Of a stretch of 64,000 nucleotides of DNA, positions 26,222 through 36,090 are shown in pieces; the stretch's first letter is position 1; each line of letters opens with the position of its first letter. The DNA comes from Sinomonas atrocyanea (GTDB taxonomy: Bacteria > Actinomycetota > Actinomycetes > Actinomycetales > Micrococcaceae), in contig NZ_JAUSTE010000005.1 of the NCBI RefSeq assembly GCF_030812675.1, positions 62,001 through 126,000 of the forward strand, written 5' to 3'. Made by a program: the position numbers and the translations under genes. A model generated the notes under the pieces. The model made no database searches, had not been told where the DNA came from, and worked only from the letters and a program-made list of their open reading frames with translations.

Positions 26222-26303
26222 TGCCCGAGGTGGGACTCGAACCCACACACCTTCCGATACCGCATTTTGAGGGCGGCGCGTCTGCCAATTCCGCCACTCG
26301 GGC
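26222..26303 (-). tRNA. tRNA-Leu (CAA)
   Basis: An 82-nt class II tRNA. The acceptor arms GCCCGAG/CTCGGGC pair fully, followed by discriminator A. The anticodon loop CTCAAAA gives CAA (26267-26269 on the plus strand as TTG), reading UUG leucine codons. A long variable arm and the GGTTCGAGTCC T-arm are present. CCA is not encoded. The anticodon stem has 4 clean pairs, with a C-U mismatch at the loop-closing position. Confidence 0.95.
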
Positions 26304-26385
26304 CCAGGGCCTCCCCATGGCCTGCCCGTCCACTGTACCCGGTAGGATCTGAGGCAGGAACATCCGTCTGCCCCAAGGAGCCAGC

Positions 26386-27012
26386 GTGTCAGACAAGACC
26401 CCCCAGACGGCGCCGGCCGCCGAGAAGGCGACCGCCGCAGCCCCCGCCCGCCGTGTCGTCGTGGCGGAGGACGAGACCCTCATCCGCCTCGACATCATCG
26501 AGATCCTCCGCGGGGAGGGCTACGACGTGGTCGCCGAGGCCGACAACGGGGAGCGCGCGGTGGAGCTTGCCGAGGAGCTCAGGCCCGATCTCGTCCTGAT
26601 GGACGTGAAGATGCCCGTCATGGACGGCATCACGGCGGCCGAGAAGATCGTGAAGGCCCGGATCGCCCCCGTGGTGCTCCTCACGGCCTTCAGCCAGAAG
26701 GAGCTCGTGGAGCGCGCGCGGGACGCCGGCGCGATGGCCTACGTCGTCAAGCCGTTCACGCCCAATGACCTCGTCCCTGCCCTCGAGATTGCGCTCTCGC
26801 GCCACGAGGAGATCAAGGCGCTCGAGTCCGAGGTCACGGACCTCAAGGAGCAGTTCGCCACGCGCAAGCTCGTGGAGCGGGCCAAGAGCCTCCTCATCAC
26901 CAAGATGGGCCTGACCGAGCCCGAGGCCTTCCGGTGGATCCAGAAGACCTCGATGGACCGCCGCCTGAGCATGCGCGAGGTCTCGGAGACCATCATCAAC
27001 CAGGTCACCTGA
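26386..27012 (+). CDS. pdtaR: ANTAR-domain response regulator PdtaR
   Basis: A 208-residue two-component response regulator. Residues ~23-140 are a receiver domain (VVVAEDETLIRLD, phospho-acceptor Asp in LVLMDVKMP, LLTAF, YVVKPF); the C-terminal ~60 residues are an ANTAR RNA-binding domain (ATRKLVERAKSLLITKMGLTEPEAFRWIQ). PdtaR, activated by the kinase PdtaS, controls gene expression by binding terminator-overlapping RNA hairpins. The GTG start at 26386 has an ideal AAGGAG 5 nt upstream and TAGGAT (26343-26348) as a candidate -10, so unlike its neighbours it has a ~30-nt leader. The cognate kinase is not in the window. The gene ends in a long palindromic terminator. Confidence 0.95.
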   Translation: MSDKTPQTAPAAEKATAAAPARRVVVAEDETLIRLDIIEILRGEGYDVVAEADNGERAVELAEELRPDLVLMDVKMPVMDGITAAEKIVKARIAPVVLLTAFSQKELVERARDAGAMAYVVKPFTPNDLVPALEIALSRHEEIKALESEVTDLKEQFATRKLVERAKSLLITKMGLTEPEAFRWIQKTSMDRRLSMREVSETIINQVT

Positions 27013-27028
27013 CCGGCGGCCGACACGC

Positions 27029-27068
27029 CACGAGGGCGGCACCCGGGATCCCGGGTGCCGCCCTCGTG
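27029..27068. terminator. 40-nt perfect palindrome, bidirectional terminator
   Basis: 27029-27068 is completely self-complementary (20 bp, centred on GGGATCCC). It lies 16 nt after pdtaR and 39 nt from the pyk stop, between converging genes. As RNA it would fold into a 16-18 bp stem in either direction. Confidence 0.75.
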
Positions 27069-27107
27069 CTGTGGGAGCGCCGCCCGCCGGGCGGGCGGCG
27101 CGGCCCC

Positions 27108-28616
27108 CTAGAGCTTCTCGCGGCGGGGCTCGGTGGGCAGCGGCCAGGGGCCGACCTGCTCGCGTACCGGCGCCGGGGCGCCGTCGAAGGCCTGCCCGGC
27201 GTCGGCGACGTCGCCCACCTTGTGCACCCGGAGCATATTGGTCGAGCCGGCGACCCCGGGCGGGGAGCCGGCTGCGACCACCACGATGTCGTTGAGCTCG
27301 GCGAGGTCCGCCCGGAGGAGGTACTCGTCGACCTGGGCGATCATCTGGTCCGTGTGCGCGGCGAAGTCGACCATGCGGGGCTGGATGCCCCAGCACAGGC
27401 TGAGGGTGTTCAGCGTCGAGGTCAGCGGCGTGAACGCGAAGACGGGCTTCTGCGGGCGCAGGCGGCTGAGGCGTCGGGCGGAGTCGCCGGTCTGGGTGAA
27501 GGTGCAGATGTACCTCGCGTCCAGCTGGTCCGCGATCGCCACCGCGGCCCGCGTGATCGCACCGCCGCGGGTCTTGGGCTGCGAGCCCAGCGGCGGAACC
27601 CGCTCGAGGCCGTGCTCCTCGGTCGATTCGATGATCTTCGCCATCGTCTGGACGGTCTCGACCGGGTAGGCGCCCACGCTGGTCTCGCCCGAGAGCATGA
27701 CCGCGTCGGCACCGTCGAGGACGGCGTTGGCGCAGTCCGAGGCCTCGGCCCGGGTCGGGCGCGGGTTCTCGATCATGGACTCGAGGACCTGGGTCGCGAC
27801 GATGACGGGCTTGGCCCAACGGCGGGCCAGCTCGATCGCGCGCTTCTGCACGAGCGGGACCTGCTCGAGCGGCAGCTCGACACCCAAGTCGCCGCGGGCC
27901 ACCATGATCGCGTCGAACGCGTCGATGATCTCGTGCAGCTGCTCGACGGCCTGGGGCTTCTCGATCTTGGCGATGACCGGGACCCTGCGGCCCTCCTCGT
28001 CCATGATCGCGTGCACGCGCTCGACGTCGCGGGCGTCGCGCACGAACGAGAGCGCGACGAAGTCCACGCCCCGCTTGAGCGCCCAGCGCAGGTCGGTCTC
28101 GTCCTTCTCGCTCAGCGCCGGCACGTTCACGGCCACGCCGGGGAGGTTGATGCCCTTGTTGTTGGACACCGTCCCCCCGACTGTCACCTCGGTGACGACC
28201 TTGACATCGTCGACCGCCGTGGCGCGCAGGGCGACCTTGCCGTCGTCGATCAGGAGGGCGTCGCCGACCTTCACGTCCTCGGTCAGGCTCTTCAGCGTCG
28301 TCGAGCAGATGTCCTTGGTGCCGGGCACGTCCTCCGTCGTGATCGTGAAGACGTCGCCGACGGCGAGCTCGTGCGGGCCGTCGACGAAGCGCCCGAGGCG
28401 GATCTTCGGGCCCTGGAGGTCGGCCATGATGCCCACGGCCTTGCCGAGGTCCGCCGCAGCCTTGCGCACCGTCTCGTAGGTCTTGTCGTGCACCGAGTGG
28501 TCGCCGTGGCTCATGTTCATGCGGGCCACGTCCACCCCCGCCTTGATCACGGCGACGGTGTTCTCGTAGCTGGAGATGGCCGGTCCGAACGTGGCCACGA
28601 TCTTCGCGCGTCTCAT
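27108..28616 (-). CDS. pyk: Pyruvate kinase
   Basis: Converts phosphoenolpyruvate and ADP to pyruvate and ATP, the last step of glycolysis. The 502-residue protein has the full set of motifs: ARMNMSHGDH, DLQGPKIRLG, the active-site IAKIEKPQAVEQLHEI with catalytic Lys, MVARGDLGVELP, and the C-terminal regulatory domain (FTQTGDSARRLSRLRP). ATG 28616 has TAGGGT 6 nt upstream on the minus strand and no Shine-Dalgarno, so it is probably leaderless. It follows gltBD on the same strand but is separated from it by a hairpin. Confidence 0.98.
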   Translation of the reverse strand: MRRAKIVATFGPAISSYENTVAVIKAGVDVARMNMSHGDHSVHDKTYETVRKAAADLGKAVGIMADLQGPKIRLGRFVDGPHELAVGDVFTITTEDVPGTKDICSTTLKSLTEDVKVGDALLIDDGKVALRATAVDDVKVVTEVTVGGTVSNNKGINLPGVAVNVPALSEKDETDLRWALKRGVDFVALSFVRDARDVERVHAIMDEEGRRVPVIAKIEKPQAVEQLHEIIDAFDAIMVARGDLGVELPLEQVPLVQKRAIELARRWAKPVIVATQVLESMIENPRPTRAEASDCANAVLDGADAVMLSGETSVGAYPVETVQTMAKIIESTEEHGLERVPPLGSQPKTRGGAITRAAVAIADQLDARYICTFTQTGDSARRLSRLRPQKPVFAFTPLTSTLNTLSLCWGIQPRMVDFAAHTDQMIAQVDEYLLRADLAELNDIVVVAAGSPPGVAGSTNMLRVHKVGDVADAGQAFDGAPAPVREQVGPWPLPTEPRREKL

Positions 28617-28683
28617 ATACCTACCCTAGGTCTTGTCCGGTGGACAGCGGTTGCTGGGGATGTGAACAGCTGGGGAGCTGCGC

Positions 28684-28708
28684 GGCTCCCGGCGCGGGGC
28701 CGGGAGCC
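28684..28708 (-). terminator. gltBD terminator hairpin
   Basis: GGCTCCCGGC (28684-28693) and GCCGGGAGCC (28699-28708) pair over 10 bp with a 5-nt loop, extendable by flanking GCGC bases; 7 nt after the gltD stop on the minus strand. No T-run. Confidence 0.55.
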
Positions 28709-28715
28709 CCGCGCC

Positions 28716-30176
28716 TCACAGGACCGTGATGGCCCGATCGGACGGCGCGACGGGCGCCGGCAGGATGGTCGAGCCCATGAGGTGGCGGTCCACGGCTGCC
28801 GCAGCGGCGCGGCCCTCCGCGATGGCCCAGACGATGAGCGACTGGCCGCGGCCGGCGTCGCCCGCTACGAAGATGCCGGGCACCTCCGTCATGTAGTCGG
28901 CGTCGCGGGCGACGTTCCCGCGGTCGTCGAAGCCGGCCTGGACCTGCTCGGCGATGCCGGCAGGCTCGGCGCCGGTGAAGCCGAGCGCGAGGAGCACGAG
29001 GTCCGCGGGGATGATCCGCTCGGTGCCGGCCTTGGGCAGGCGGCGGCCGTCGACGTACTCGGTCTCGGCGACCTTGATGCCGGCGAGCCGGCCGTTCTCT
29101 CCCACGAACTCGACGGTCGAGGCGAGGTAGGTCCGCTCGCCGCCCTCCTCGTGGGCCGTGGCGACCTCGAAGAGGGTCGGGAACATCGGCCAGGGCTGGT
29201 GCGCGGGCCGCTCGGCCGGGGGCTGCTTGCCGATGGCGAGGGTCGTCACCGAGGCGGCCTGCTGGCGGTGGGCGGTGCCGATGCAGTCGGCGCCCGTGTC
29301 GCCGCCGCCGAGGATGACCACGTGCTTCCCGCGGGCGTCGATCTGGCCGGGCACGGTGTCCCCCGCGACCGCCCGGTTGGACTGCACGAGGTAGTCCATC
29401 GCGTAGTGGACCCCGTCGAGGTGGCGGCCGGGGATCGGCAGGTCGCGCGGCACGGTGGCACCGGTGGCGATGACGACGGCGTCGTAGCGCCTGCGCAGCT
29501 GGTCCCAGCTGACGTCCTTGCCCACCTCGACTCCCGTGCGGAATCGGGTCCCCTCCGCCTGCATCTGGGCCAGGCGGCGGTCGATGACGTCCTTCTCCAT
29601 CTTGAAGTCCGGGATGCCGTACCGCAGCAGTCCGCCGATGCGGTCGTCCCGCTCGTAGACCGCGACGGTGTGGCCGATCCGGGTGAGCTGCTGGGCGGCG
29701 GCCAGTCCGGCCGGGCCGGAGCCGACGACCGCGACGGTCTTGCCTGTGAGGCGAGCCGGCGGGAGCGGCTCGACCCAGCCGGCGTCGAACGCCTCCTCGG
29801 CGATCGAGACCTCGATCTGCTTGATGGTCACGGCCGGCTGGTTGATGCCCAGCACGCAGGCGCTCTCGCAGGGGGCCGGGCACAGCCGTCCGGTGAACTC
29901 GGGGAAGTTGTTGGTCGCGTGCAGCCGTTCCGAGGCGTCCTGGCCCTCGCCGCGCCGGGTGAGGTCGTTCCATTCGGGAATGAGGTTCCCGAGCGGGCAC
30001 CCGTGGTGGCAGAACGGCACGCCGCAGTCCATGCAGCGGGAGGCCTGCCGGCGGAGGACGGTGCCCTCCTGCCGGGCCTCGTACACTTCCTTCCAGTCCA
30101 TGATGCGGACCGGGACGGGGCGCCGCTGCTGCGTTTCACGCTGGCGCACTTTCATGAATCCGCGTGGGTCAGCCAC
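28716..30176 (-). CDS. gltD: Glutamate synthase (NADPH) small subunit
   Basis: The FAD/iron-sulfur subunit passes electrons from NADPH to the large subunit for glutamate synthesis. In its 486 residues the N-terminus carries cysteine clusters for two 4Fe-4S centres ([17 protein letters not shown], then CPAPCESAC), followed by the FAD GxGxxG ([12 protein letters not shown]) and the NADPH site ([12 protein letters not shown]), ending with [20 protein letters not shown]. The GTG start overlaps the end of gltB by 8 nt, so translation is coupled; an ATG at residue 8 is an alternative start. A hairpin follows. Confidence 0.97.
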   Translation of the reverse strand: MADPRGFMKVRQRETQQRRPVPVRIMDWKEVYEARQEGTVLRRQASRCMDCGVPFCHHGCPLGNLIPEWNDLTRRGEGQDASERLHATNNFPEFTGRLCPAPCESACVLGINQPAVTIKQIEVSIAEEAFDAGWVEPLPPARLTGKTVAVVGSGPAGLAAAQQLTRIGHTVAVYERDDRIGGLLRYGIPDFKMEKDVIDRRLAQMQAEGTRFRTGVEVGKDVSWDQLRRRYDAVVIATGATVPRDLPIPGRHLDGVHYAMDYLVQSNRAVAGDTVPGQIDARGKHVVILGGGDTGADCIGTAHRQQAASVTTLAIGKQPPAERPAHQPWPMFPTLFEVATAHEEGGERTYLASTVEFVGENGRLAGIKVAETEYVDGRRLPKAGTERIIPADLVLLALGFTGAEPAGIAEQVQAGFDDRGNVARDADYMTEVPGIFVAGDAGRGQSLIVWAIAEGRAAAAAVDRHLMGSTILPAPVAPSDRAITVL

Positions 30177-33100
30177 CGGTCACCTCCAGGATGCGAGACC
30201 AAACTTCTTCGCCGTCCGGGTCCAGGCCCTCCTCGAGGGCCGTCAGACGGGTCTGCAGCACCGCTGCATAGTCGCGCGGGAGGACCTTGGTGATCCTGGC
30301 CGCGGTGTCGTCGAAATTGTCGAGGAGCCGCTGGGCGTGGGCGGAGTCGGTCTCCTCGATGTGCTTGACGAGCAGGTTCCGGACGATGTCGCGGTCCTCG
30401 TCGTCGAGCTCGATCAGCTGCAGGTCCCCGGAGTCGAGGGCCTGCTTGTTCACGCGGCTCGGCTTGAGGTCGAGCACGAAGGCGGTGCCGCCGGACATGC
30501 CGGCGCCGAAGTTCCGCCCGGTGCGTCCGAGGACGAGCGCCTGGCCGCCGGTCATGTACTCGCAGCCGTGGTCGCCGATGCCCTCGACGACGGCGGTCGC
30601 GCCGGAGTTGCGCACGAGGAACCGCTCGCCGACCTGTCCGCGGAGGAACAGCTCGCCGCCGGTGGCGCCGTAGCCGATCACGTTGCCCGCGATCACGTTG
30701 TGCTCCGCGGGGAACACGTTGGTGCGGTCGGGCCGGACGATGATCCGGCCGCCGGAGAGGCCCTTGCCGACGTAGTCGTTGGAATCGCCGAACAGGCGCA
30801 GCGTGATGCCGGTCGGGAGGAACGCACCGAGGGACTGGCCCGCGGTGCCGGTGAGCGTGATGTCGATCGTGTCGGTGCCGAGGGTCTCGATGCCGAACGT
30901 CTTGGTGACGCGGTGGCCGAGCATGGTGCCGACGGACCGGTCCGTGTTGACCACGGGCAGGCTGATCTTGACCGGGGTGCGGTCCGAGAGCGCCTCGGCG
31001 GCGAGCTCGATGAGCCTCACGTCGAAGTGCTTCTCGAGCTCGTGGTTCTGGCCGGTCGTGTTCCGCAGGGGCGCGTCCTCGTCGAAGTCGAGGCCGGCGA
31101 GGATCGGCGTGAGGTCCAGGCCCTCGGCCTTCCAGTGGTCGATCGCGTCCTTGGCCTCGAGGACCTCGGAATGGCCGATGGCCTCCTCGATCGAGCGGAA
31201 GCCCAGACGGGCGAGGATCTCGCGGATCTCCTCGGCGATGAACTCGAAGAAGTTGACCACGAACTCCGGCTTGCCGGTGAAGCGGGCGCGCAGCTCGGGG
31301 TTCTGCGTCGCGACGCCCACCGGGCACGTGTCCAGGTGGCAGACGCGCATCATGATGCAGCCGGAGACCACGAGGGCGGTGGTGGCGAAGCCGAACTCCT
31401 CGGCGCCCAGGAGGGCGGCGATGACGACGTCGCGGCCGGTCTTGAGCTGCCCGTCGACCTGGACGACGACGCGGTCCCTCAGCCCGTTGAGCATGAGCGT
31501 CTGCTGGGTCTCGGCGAGGCCGAGCTCCCAGGGCACGCCCGCGTGCTTGAGCGAGTTCAGCGGCGAGGCGCCGGTCCCGCCGTCGTGCCCGGAGACGAGC
31601 ACGACGTCGGCCTTCGCCTTCGTCACGCCGGCGGCAACGGTGCCGATGCCCACCTCGGAGACGAGCTTGACGTGCACGCGGGCGCTCGGGTTGGCGCGCT
31701 TGCAGTCGTAGATGAGCTGGGCGAGGTCCTCGATCGAGTAGATGTCGTGGTGCGGCGGGGGCGAGATGAGGGCCACGCCCGGCGTCGAGTGGCGCGTGCG
31801 CGCCACCCACGGGTAGACCTTCTGGGCCATGAGCTGGCCGCCCTCGCCGGGCTTGGCGCCCTGGGCCATCTTGATCTGGATGTCGTCCGCGTTGGTCAGG
31901 TAGAGGCTCGTCACGCCGAACCGGCCCGACGCGACCTGCTTGATGGCCGACCGGCGCTCGGGGTCGAGCAGCCTGTCGACGTCCTCGCCGCCCTCGCCCG
32001 TGTTCGACTTGCCGCCGAGCCGGTTCATCGCGATCGCGAGCGTCTCGTGGGCCTCCTTGGAGATCGAGCCGTAGCTCATCGCCCCGGTGGAGAAGCGCTT
32101 GACGATCGACGAGACCGGCTCGACCTCCTCGATGGGGACGCACGGGCGCAGGCCCTCCTTGAACCGCATGAGGCCGCGTAGGGTCATGAGGTTGCGGGAC
32201 TGGTCGTCGATCCCCTCGGTGTACGCCTTGAAGACGTCGTAGCGGCGCTCACGGGTCGAGTGCTGGAGCCGGAACACGGTCTCCGGATTGAACAGGTGGG
32301 GCTCGCCGTCGCGGCGCCACTGGTACTCGCCGCCGCCGAGGAGGGGCCGGTGCGGCTGCTCGATGCCGGAGGGCGGGTAGGCCATCTCGTGGCGCGCCGC
32401 GACCTCGGCCGCGATCACGTCGAGGCCGACGCCGCCCAGCTGGCTGTGGGTGCCGGCGAAGAACTCGTCGACGAGGTCCTGCGACAGGCCGAGGGCCTCG
32501 AACGTCTGCGCGCCGCAGTAGGAGGCCACCGTCGAGATGCCCATCTTGGACATGATCTTCAGGACGCCCTTGCCCAGGCCCTTGATGAGGTTGTAGACGC
32601 CGTCCTCGGCGCTCACGCCCGGCAGCTCGCCGCAGCGGATCAGCTCCTCGACGCTCTCCATGGCGAGGTAGGGGTTGACCGCGGAGGCGCCGTAGCCGAG
32701 GAGGACCGCGACGTGGTGGACCTCGCGGACGTCGCCGGCCTCGACCACGAGGGCGGTCTTGGTGCGGTTGGCGCTGCGGAGGAGGTGGTGGTGGACCGCG
32801 GAGAGGAGCAGGAGCGACGGGATCGGGGCCCACTGCGCGTTCGAGTCGCGGTCCGAGAGGACCACGTACTGCACGCCGCGGTTGATCGCGCCCGAGACCT
32901 GCTCGCAGATCTCGGTGAGGCGGGCGCGCAGGGCTGCCTCGCCGCCGTCGGGCCGGTAGAGCCCGCGGATCTTGATCGCGATGCGGTCTCCCGCGTTCTC
33001 GCCGGTCTCGGAGACCATGTTGGCGATCTTCGCGAGCTGGTCGTTGTTGATCACGGGGAACGGCAGGACGACCTGCCGCTCCTTGACGCGGCCGGTCCCC

Positions 33101-34788
33101 AGGAGGTTGCCGTTGGGCCCGATCGCGCCGTTGAGGCTCGTCACGAGCTCCTCGCGGATGGCGTCCAGCGGCGGGTTGGTCACCTGGGCGAACGACTGCA
33201 CGAAGTAGTCGAAGAGGAGTCGGGGGCGCTTCGACAGGACGGCGACCGGGGTGTCGGTGCCCATGGCGCCGATCGGCTCGGCGCCGGTGCGGGCCATCGG
33301 CCCCACGAGGATGCGCAGCTCCTCCTGGGTGTACCCGAAGGTGCGCTGGCGCACGTTGACCGACTGCGGGGTGTGGACCACATGCTCGCGCTCGGGGAGC
33401 TCGTCGAGGCGGATGACGTTGCCCTTGAGCCACTCGGCCCAGGGGTTGGTCCCGGCAATCTCGGCCTTGACCTCCTCGTCGTCGATGATGCGGCCGGCCT
33501 CCGTGTCGACCACGAACATCTTGCCCGGCGAGACGCGGCCCTTCTTGACCACGTTGGCCGGCTCGACGTCGACCACGCCGACTTCCGAGGCGAAGACGAC
33601 GAGGCCGTCCTCGGTCACCCAGTAGCGGCAGGGTCGCAGTCCGTTGCGGTCCAGGGTGGCGCCCACGAGGGTGCCATCTGTGAAGGAGACGGCGGCCGGG
33701 CCGTCCCACGGCTCCATGAGGAGCGAGTGGTACTCGTAGAATGCGCGGCGCGCGGGATCCATCGAGACGTGGTTCTCCCACGCCTCGGGGATCATCATCA
33801 TGATCGAGTGCGTGATCGGGCGGCCCGAGAGCCACAGCAGCTCCGCGACCTCGTCGAACGAGGCCGAGTCGGAGGCTCCCGGGGTGCAGATCGGGAACAG
33901 CTCCTCGGGCACGTCGCCGAGGAGGGGGCTGCTCAGCTGCGACTGGCGCGCGCGCATCCAGTTGCGGTTGCCCTTGACCGTGTTGATCTCGCCGTTGTGC
34001 GCGATCGTGCGGAAGGGCTGGGCGAGCGGCCAGGACGGGAAGGTGTTCGTGGAGAACCGCGAGTGCACGATCGCGAGCTTCGTCGCGAAGCGCTGGTCGG
34101 ACAGGTCGGGGTAGAACGGCTCGAGCTGGGCGGTGGTGAGCATGCCCTTGTACACGATGGTGCGCGAGGACAGCGACGGGAAGTAGACCCCGTACTTGTT
34201 CTGGGCGCGCTTGCGGATGCGCCACGCGCGGGCGTCCAGGTCGTTGCGGCCGAGCTCTTCGCCCGTGGCGGAGGCCAGGAACGGCTGCTCGAAGCGCGGC
34301 ATGCAGGCGCGTGCCATCGCGCCGACCAGCTCGCCGACCACGGGGACGCTGCGCCAGCCGAGGACCGCCAGGCCCTCGGCCTCCGCGAGCGACTCGATGC
34401 CGGCGCGGGCGGTGGCCGCCTCGCGGTCCTCGGTGGGGAGGAAGGCGATGCCGACGGCGTACTGGCCCGGGGCCGGGAGCTCGAAGTCGACGACGGCGCG
34501 GAAGAACTCGTCCGGGATCTGGCTCAGGAGGCCCGCGCCGTCGCCCGTGCCCTCGTCGGCGCCGACGGCACCGCGGTGCTCGAGCGCGCGCAGGGCGTGC
34601 AGCGCGGCGTCGACGATGTCATGGCCGGCCTCGCCGCGCAGGGTCGCGACGATCGCGAGACCGCAGGCATCCTTCTCGGCGTCAGCGTTGTAGAGCCCCG
34701 AGGAGGGAGGCAGTGCGGCGAAGCGTTCGAAGGGCGAGATCACCGTCTCGGGCTCCTGCGCTGCGGCGCCGTGGGTCGGGTGAGTCAT
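30169..34788 (-). CDS. gltB: Glutamate synthase large subunit
   Basis: The large GOGAT subunit transfers glutamine amide nitrogen to 2-oxoglutarate. At 1539 residues it is full length. The glutaminase nucleophile is C42 in KDACGLAI, implying removal of a ~41-residue propeptide; the FMN/2-oxoglutarate domain carries [19 protein letters not shown], the 3Fe-4S cysteines lie in [16 protein letters not shown], and the C-terminal beta-helix has the expected GxxG repeats ([18 protein letters not shown]). ATG 34788 has GGAGGAAGGA upstream. The ~90-nt leader and 495-nt upstream gap with several inverted repeats suggest nitrogen regulation, although no clear AmtR or GlnR box is seen. Confidence 0.98.
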   Translation of the reverse strand: MTHPTHGAAAQEPETVISPFERFAALPPSSGLYNADAEKDACGLAIVATLRGEAGHDIVDAALHALRALEHRGAVGADEGTGDGAGLLSQIPDEFFRAVVDFELPAPGQYAVGIAFLPTEDREAATARAGIESLAEAEGLAVLGWRSVPVVGELVGAMARACMPRFEQPFLASATGEELGRNDLDARAWRIRKRAQNKYGVYFPSLSSRTIVYKGMLTTAQLEPFYPDLSDQRFATKLAIVHSRFSTNTFPSWPLAQPFRTIAHNGEINTVKGNRNWMRARQSQLSSPLLGDVPEELFPICTPGASDSASFDEVAELLWLSGRPITHSIMMMIPEAWENHVSMDPARRAFYEYHSLLMEPWDGPAAVSFTDGTLVGATLDRNGLRPCRYWVTEDGLVVFASEVGVVDVEPANVVKKGRVSPGKMFVVDTEAGRIIDDEEVKAEIAGTNPWAEWLKGNVIRLDELPEREHVVHTPQSVNVRQRTFGYTQEELRILVGPMARTGAEPIGAMGTDTPVAVLSKRPRLLFDYFVQSFAQVTNPPLDAIREELVTSLNGAIGPNGNLLGTGRVKERQVVLPFPVINNDQLAKIANMVSETGENAGDRIAIKIRGLYRPDGGEAALRARLTEICEQVSGAINRGVQYVVLSDRDSNAQWAPIPSLLLLSAVHHHLLRSANRTKTALVVEAGDVREVHHVAVLLGYGASAVNPYLAMESVEELIRCGELPGVSAEDGVYNLIKGLGKGVLKIMSKMGISTVASYCGAQTFEALGLSQDLVDEFFAGTHSQLGGVGLDVIAAEVAARHEMAYPPSGIEQPHRPLLGGGEYQWRRDGEPHLFNPETVFRLQHSTRERRYDVFKAYTEGIDDQSRNLMTLRGLMRFKEGLRPCVPIEEVEPVSSIVKRFSTGAMSYGSISKEAHETLAIAMNRLGGKSNTGEGGEDVDRLLDPERRSAIKQVASGRFGVTSLYLTNADDIQIKMAQGAKPGEGGQLMAQKVYPWVARTRHSTPGVALISPPPHHDIYSIEDLAQLIYDCKRANPSARVHVKLVSEVGIGTVAAGVTKAKADVVLVSGHDGGTGASPLNSLKHAGVPWELGLAETQQTLMLNGLRDRVVVQVDGQLKTGRDVVIAALLGAEEFGFATTALVVSGCIMMRVCHLDTCPVGVATQNPELRARFTGKPEFVVNFFEFIAEEIREILARLGFRSIEEAIGHSEVLEAKDAIDHWKAEGLDLTPILAGLDFDEDAPLRNTTGQNHELEKHFDVRLIELAAEALSDRTPVKISLPVVNTDRSVGTMLGHRVTKTFGIETLGTDTIDITLTGTAGQSLGAFLPTGITLRLFGDSNDYVGKGLSGGRIIVRPDRTNVFPAEHNVIAGNVIGYGATGGELFLRGQVGERFLVRNSGATAVVEGIGDHGCEYMTGGQALVLGRTGRNFGAGMSGGTAFVLDLKPSRVNKQALDSGDLQLIELDDEDRDIVRNLLVKHIEETDSAHAQRLLDNFDDTAARITKVLPRDYAAVLQTRLTALEEGLDPDGEEVWSRILEVTGG

Positions 34789-35240
34789 GACGTAACGTCC
34801 TTCCTCCTGGTCGATTCGCGACAGGGGACAACGTTGGCCCCGCAATGCTGGCCGCGGTGAGGGCACAGCAAGGCGCTGATTACTGGAATTGTATGGCCGG
34901 CCCGTACGGGGCGAAACGGCCCGCCGGCAGCACGGCAATACGCTGGCGTCCTCCCTGCGCTGTGCGGGAGGACCGGTTGGCCCACGTCGTTGTGGGGGGA
35001 CGAGCCGCCCGGGCGGTGGCCCGGTATGGAGCGGCCGCGGCTCCCCCTGCCAGTCGGCCGGTCGGCTGCCGCAGGACTCGCGGGCGGCCTCAGGTGCGGG
35101 CCGCCGAGCGTTGGAGCCGTCTCGACTAGCCGCAAGACTACCACGCTGCCGCATGTCGAGACGGAAGTGTCCGGATGCCGGACTGAAGATGACGTGCGGT
35201 CGTCTCAGTGGGTGGAGGGGCCGCCGCTCTCCCGGGGAAA
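34789..35240 (-). promoter_or_regulatory. Long gltB upstream region with promoter and inverted repeats
   Basis: No gene is convincing here. A minus-strand TACAAT -10 (34888-34893) with a weak TTTCGC -35 at 17 nt would give a ~90-nt leader. Its spacer contains a perfect 10-bp palindrome (CCCGTACGGG, 34901-34910). Further upstream are a GTCCTCCC/GGGAGGAC hairpin (34948-34955 with 34966-34973) and a 10-bp inverted repeat CCGTCTCGAC/GTCGAGACGG (35117-35126 with 35155-35164). These are candidate operator or RNA-structure elements for gltBD. Confidence 0.5.
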
Positions 35241-35278
35241 CCGGCGCGGCCAGGCCCCTCATGGGGCGGCCGCGCCGG
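35241..35278 (-). terminator. trp operon terminator after trpA
   Basis: CCGGCGCGGCC and GGCCGCGCCGG form an 11-bp stem with an inner CCCC-TCAT-GGGG hairpin, beginning 5 nt past the trpA stop; on the minus strand a short GGTTTCC tract follows. Confidence 0.6.
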
Positions 35279-35283
35279 CCCGC

Positions 35284-36090
35284 TCAGGCCTGGGCGGCGG
35301 TGCGCGCGAGGCCGGCGCTCAGCTCGGCCGCGAGGGTGCCCACCGCGTCCGGGCCGCCGTCCCGCAGCGCGGCCACGAGCGCGGTGCCGACGATCACGCC
35401 GTCGGCGTAGGCGCCGATCTCGCGGACCTGCTCGGCGTTCGAGACGCCGAGCCCGACGCACACGCGGGGCGCACCGGCCGCCCGGGCCGCGTCGACGACA
35501 GCTCTCGCCGCGGAGTCGACGGCGGTGCGGGCGCCCGTGACCCCCATGAGGGAGACGGCGTAGGTGAATCCGCGGGTCGCCGCGACGGTCTTGGCCATGC
35601 GCTCGGGGCTCGTGGACGGCGCGACGAGGAAGACGCGGTCGAGGCCGTACTGGTCGGAGGCCTCGAACCACTCCTGGGCCTCGTCAGGGACCAGGTCGGG
35701 CGTGATGAGGCCCGATCCCCCGGCCTCCGCGAGCCGTCGGGCGAAGTCGGCGACGCCCATCCGCATGACCGGGTTCCAGTAGGTCATCACGAGCACGGCG
35801 GTCCCCAGGTCCGCGGTGGCCTCCGTGACGGCCTTGACGACCTCGAACACGCTGGCCACATGGAAGCCCTTGGCCAGTGCCTCGGTGGTGGCCGCTTGGA
35901 TGACGCTGCCGTCCATGACCGGATCGGAGTAGGGGATGCCGATCTCGATGATGTCGGCGCCGTTGCGGGCGAGGGCGATCGCGGCGTCGATGCTCTCCTG
36001 CACGCTCGGGTAGCCGGCGGGGAGGTACCCGACGAGGGCGGCGCGGCCCTCCGCCCTGGCCCTGTCGATGACGTCGGCGACCTTGCTCAC
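35284..36090 (-). CDS. trpA: Tryptophan synthase alpha subunit
   Basis: Cleaves indole-3-glycerol phosphate to indole and glyceraldehyde-3-phosphate. The 268-residue TIM barrel has [11 protein letters not shown], the catalytic Glu in [15 protein letters not shown] (with the Asp of YSDP), [24 protein letters not shown] and [10 protein letters not shown], all TrpA signatures. The GTG at 36090 overlaps the trpB stop (GTGA), consistent with formation of the alpha2-beta2 complex from coupled translation. It is the last gene of the trp cluster and is followed by a terminator hairpin. Confidence 0.98.
   Translation of the reverse strand: MSKVADVIDRARAEGRAALVGYLPAGYPSVQESIDAAIALARNGADIIEIGIPYSDPVMDGSVIQAATTEALAKGFHVASVFEVVKAVTEATADLGTAVLVMTYWNPVMRMGVADFARRLAEAGGSGLITPDLVPDEAQEWFEASDQYGLDRVFLVAPSTSPERMAKTVAATRGFTYAVSLMGVTGARTAVDSAARAVVDAARAAGAPRVCVGLGVSNAEQVREIGAYADGVIVGTALVAALRDGGPDAVGTLAAELSAGLARTAAQA

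Noticed and set aside
34785-35144. A 119-codon minus-strand open frame upstream of gltB
   Set aside because: It has no ribosome site, an unconvincing composition and overlaps the gltB start out of frame; the region is better explained as a regulatory leader.
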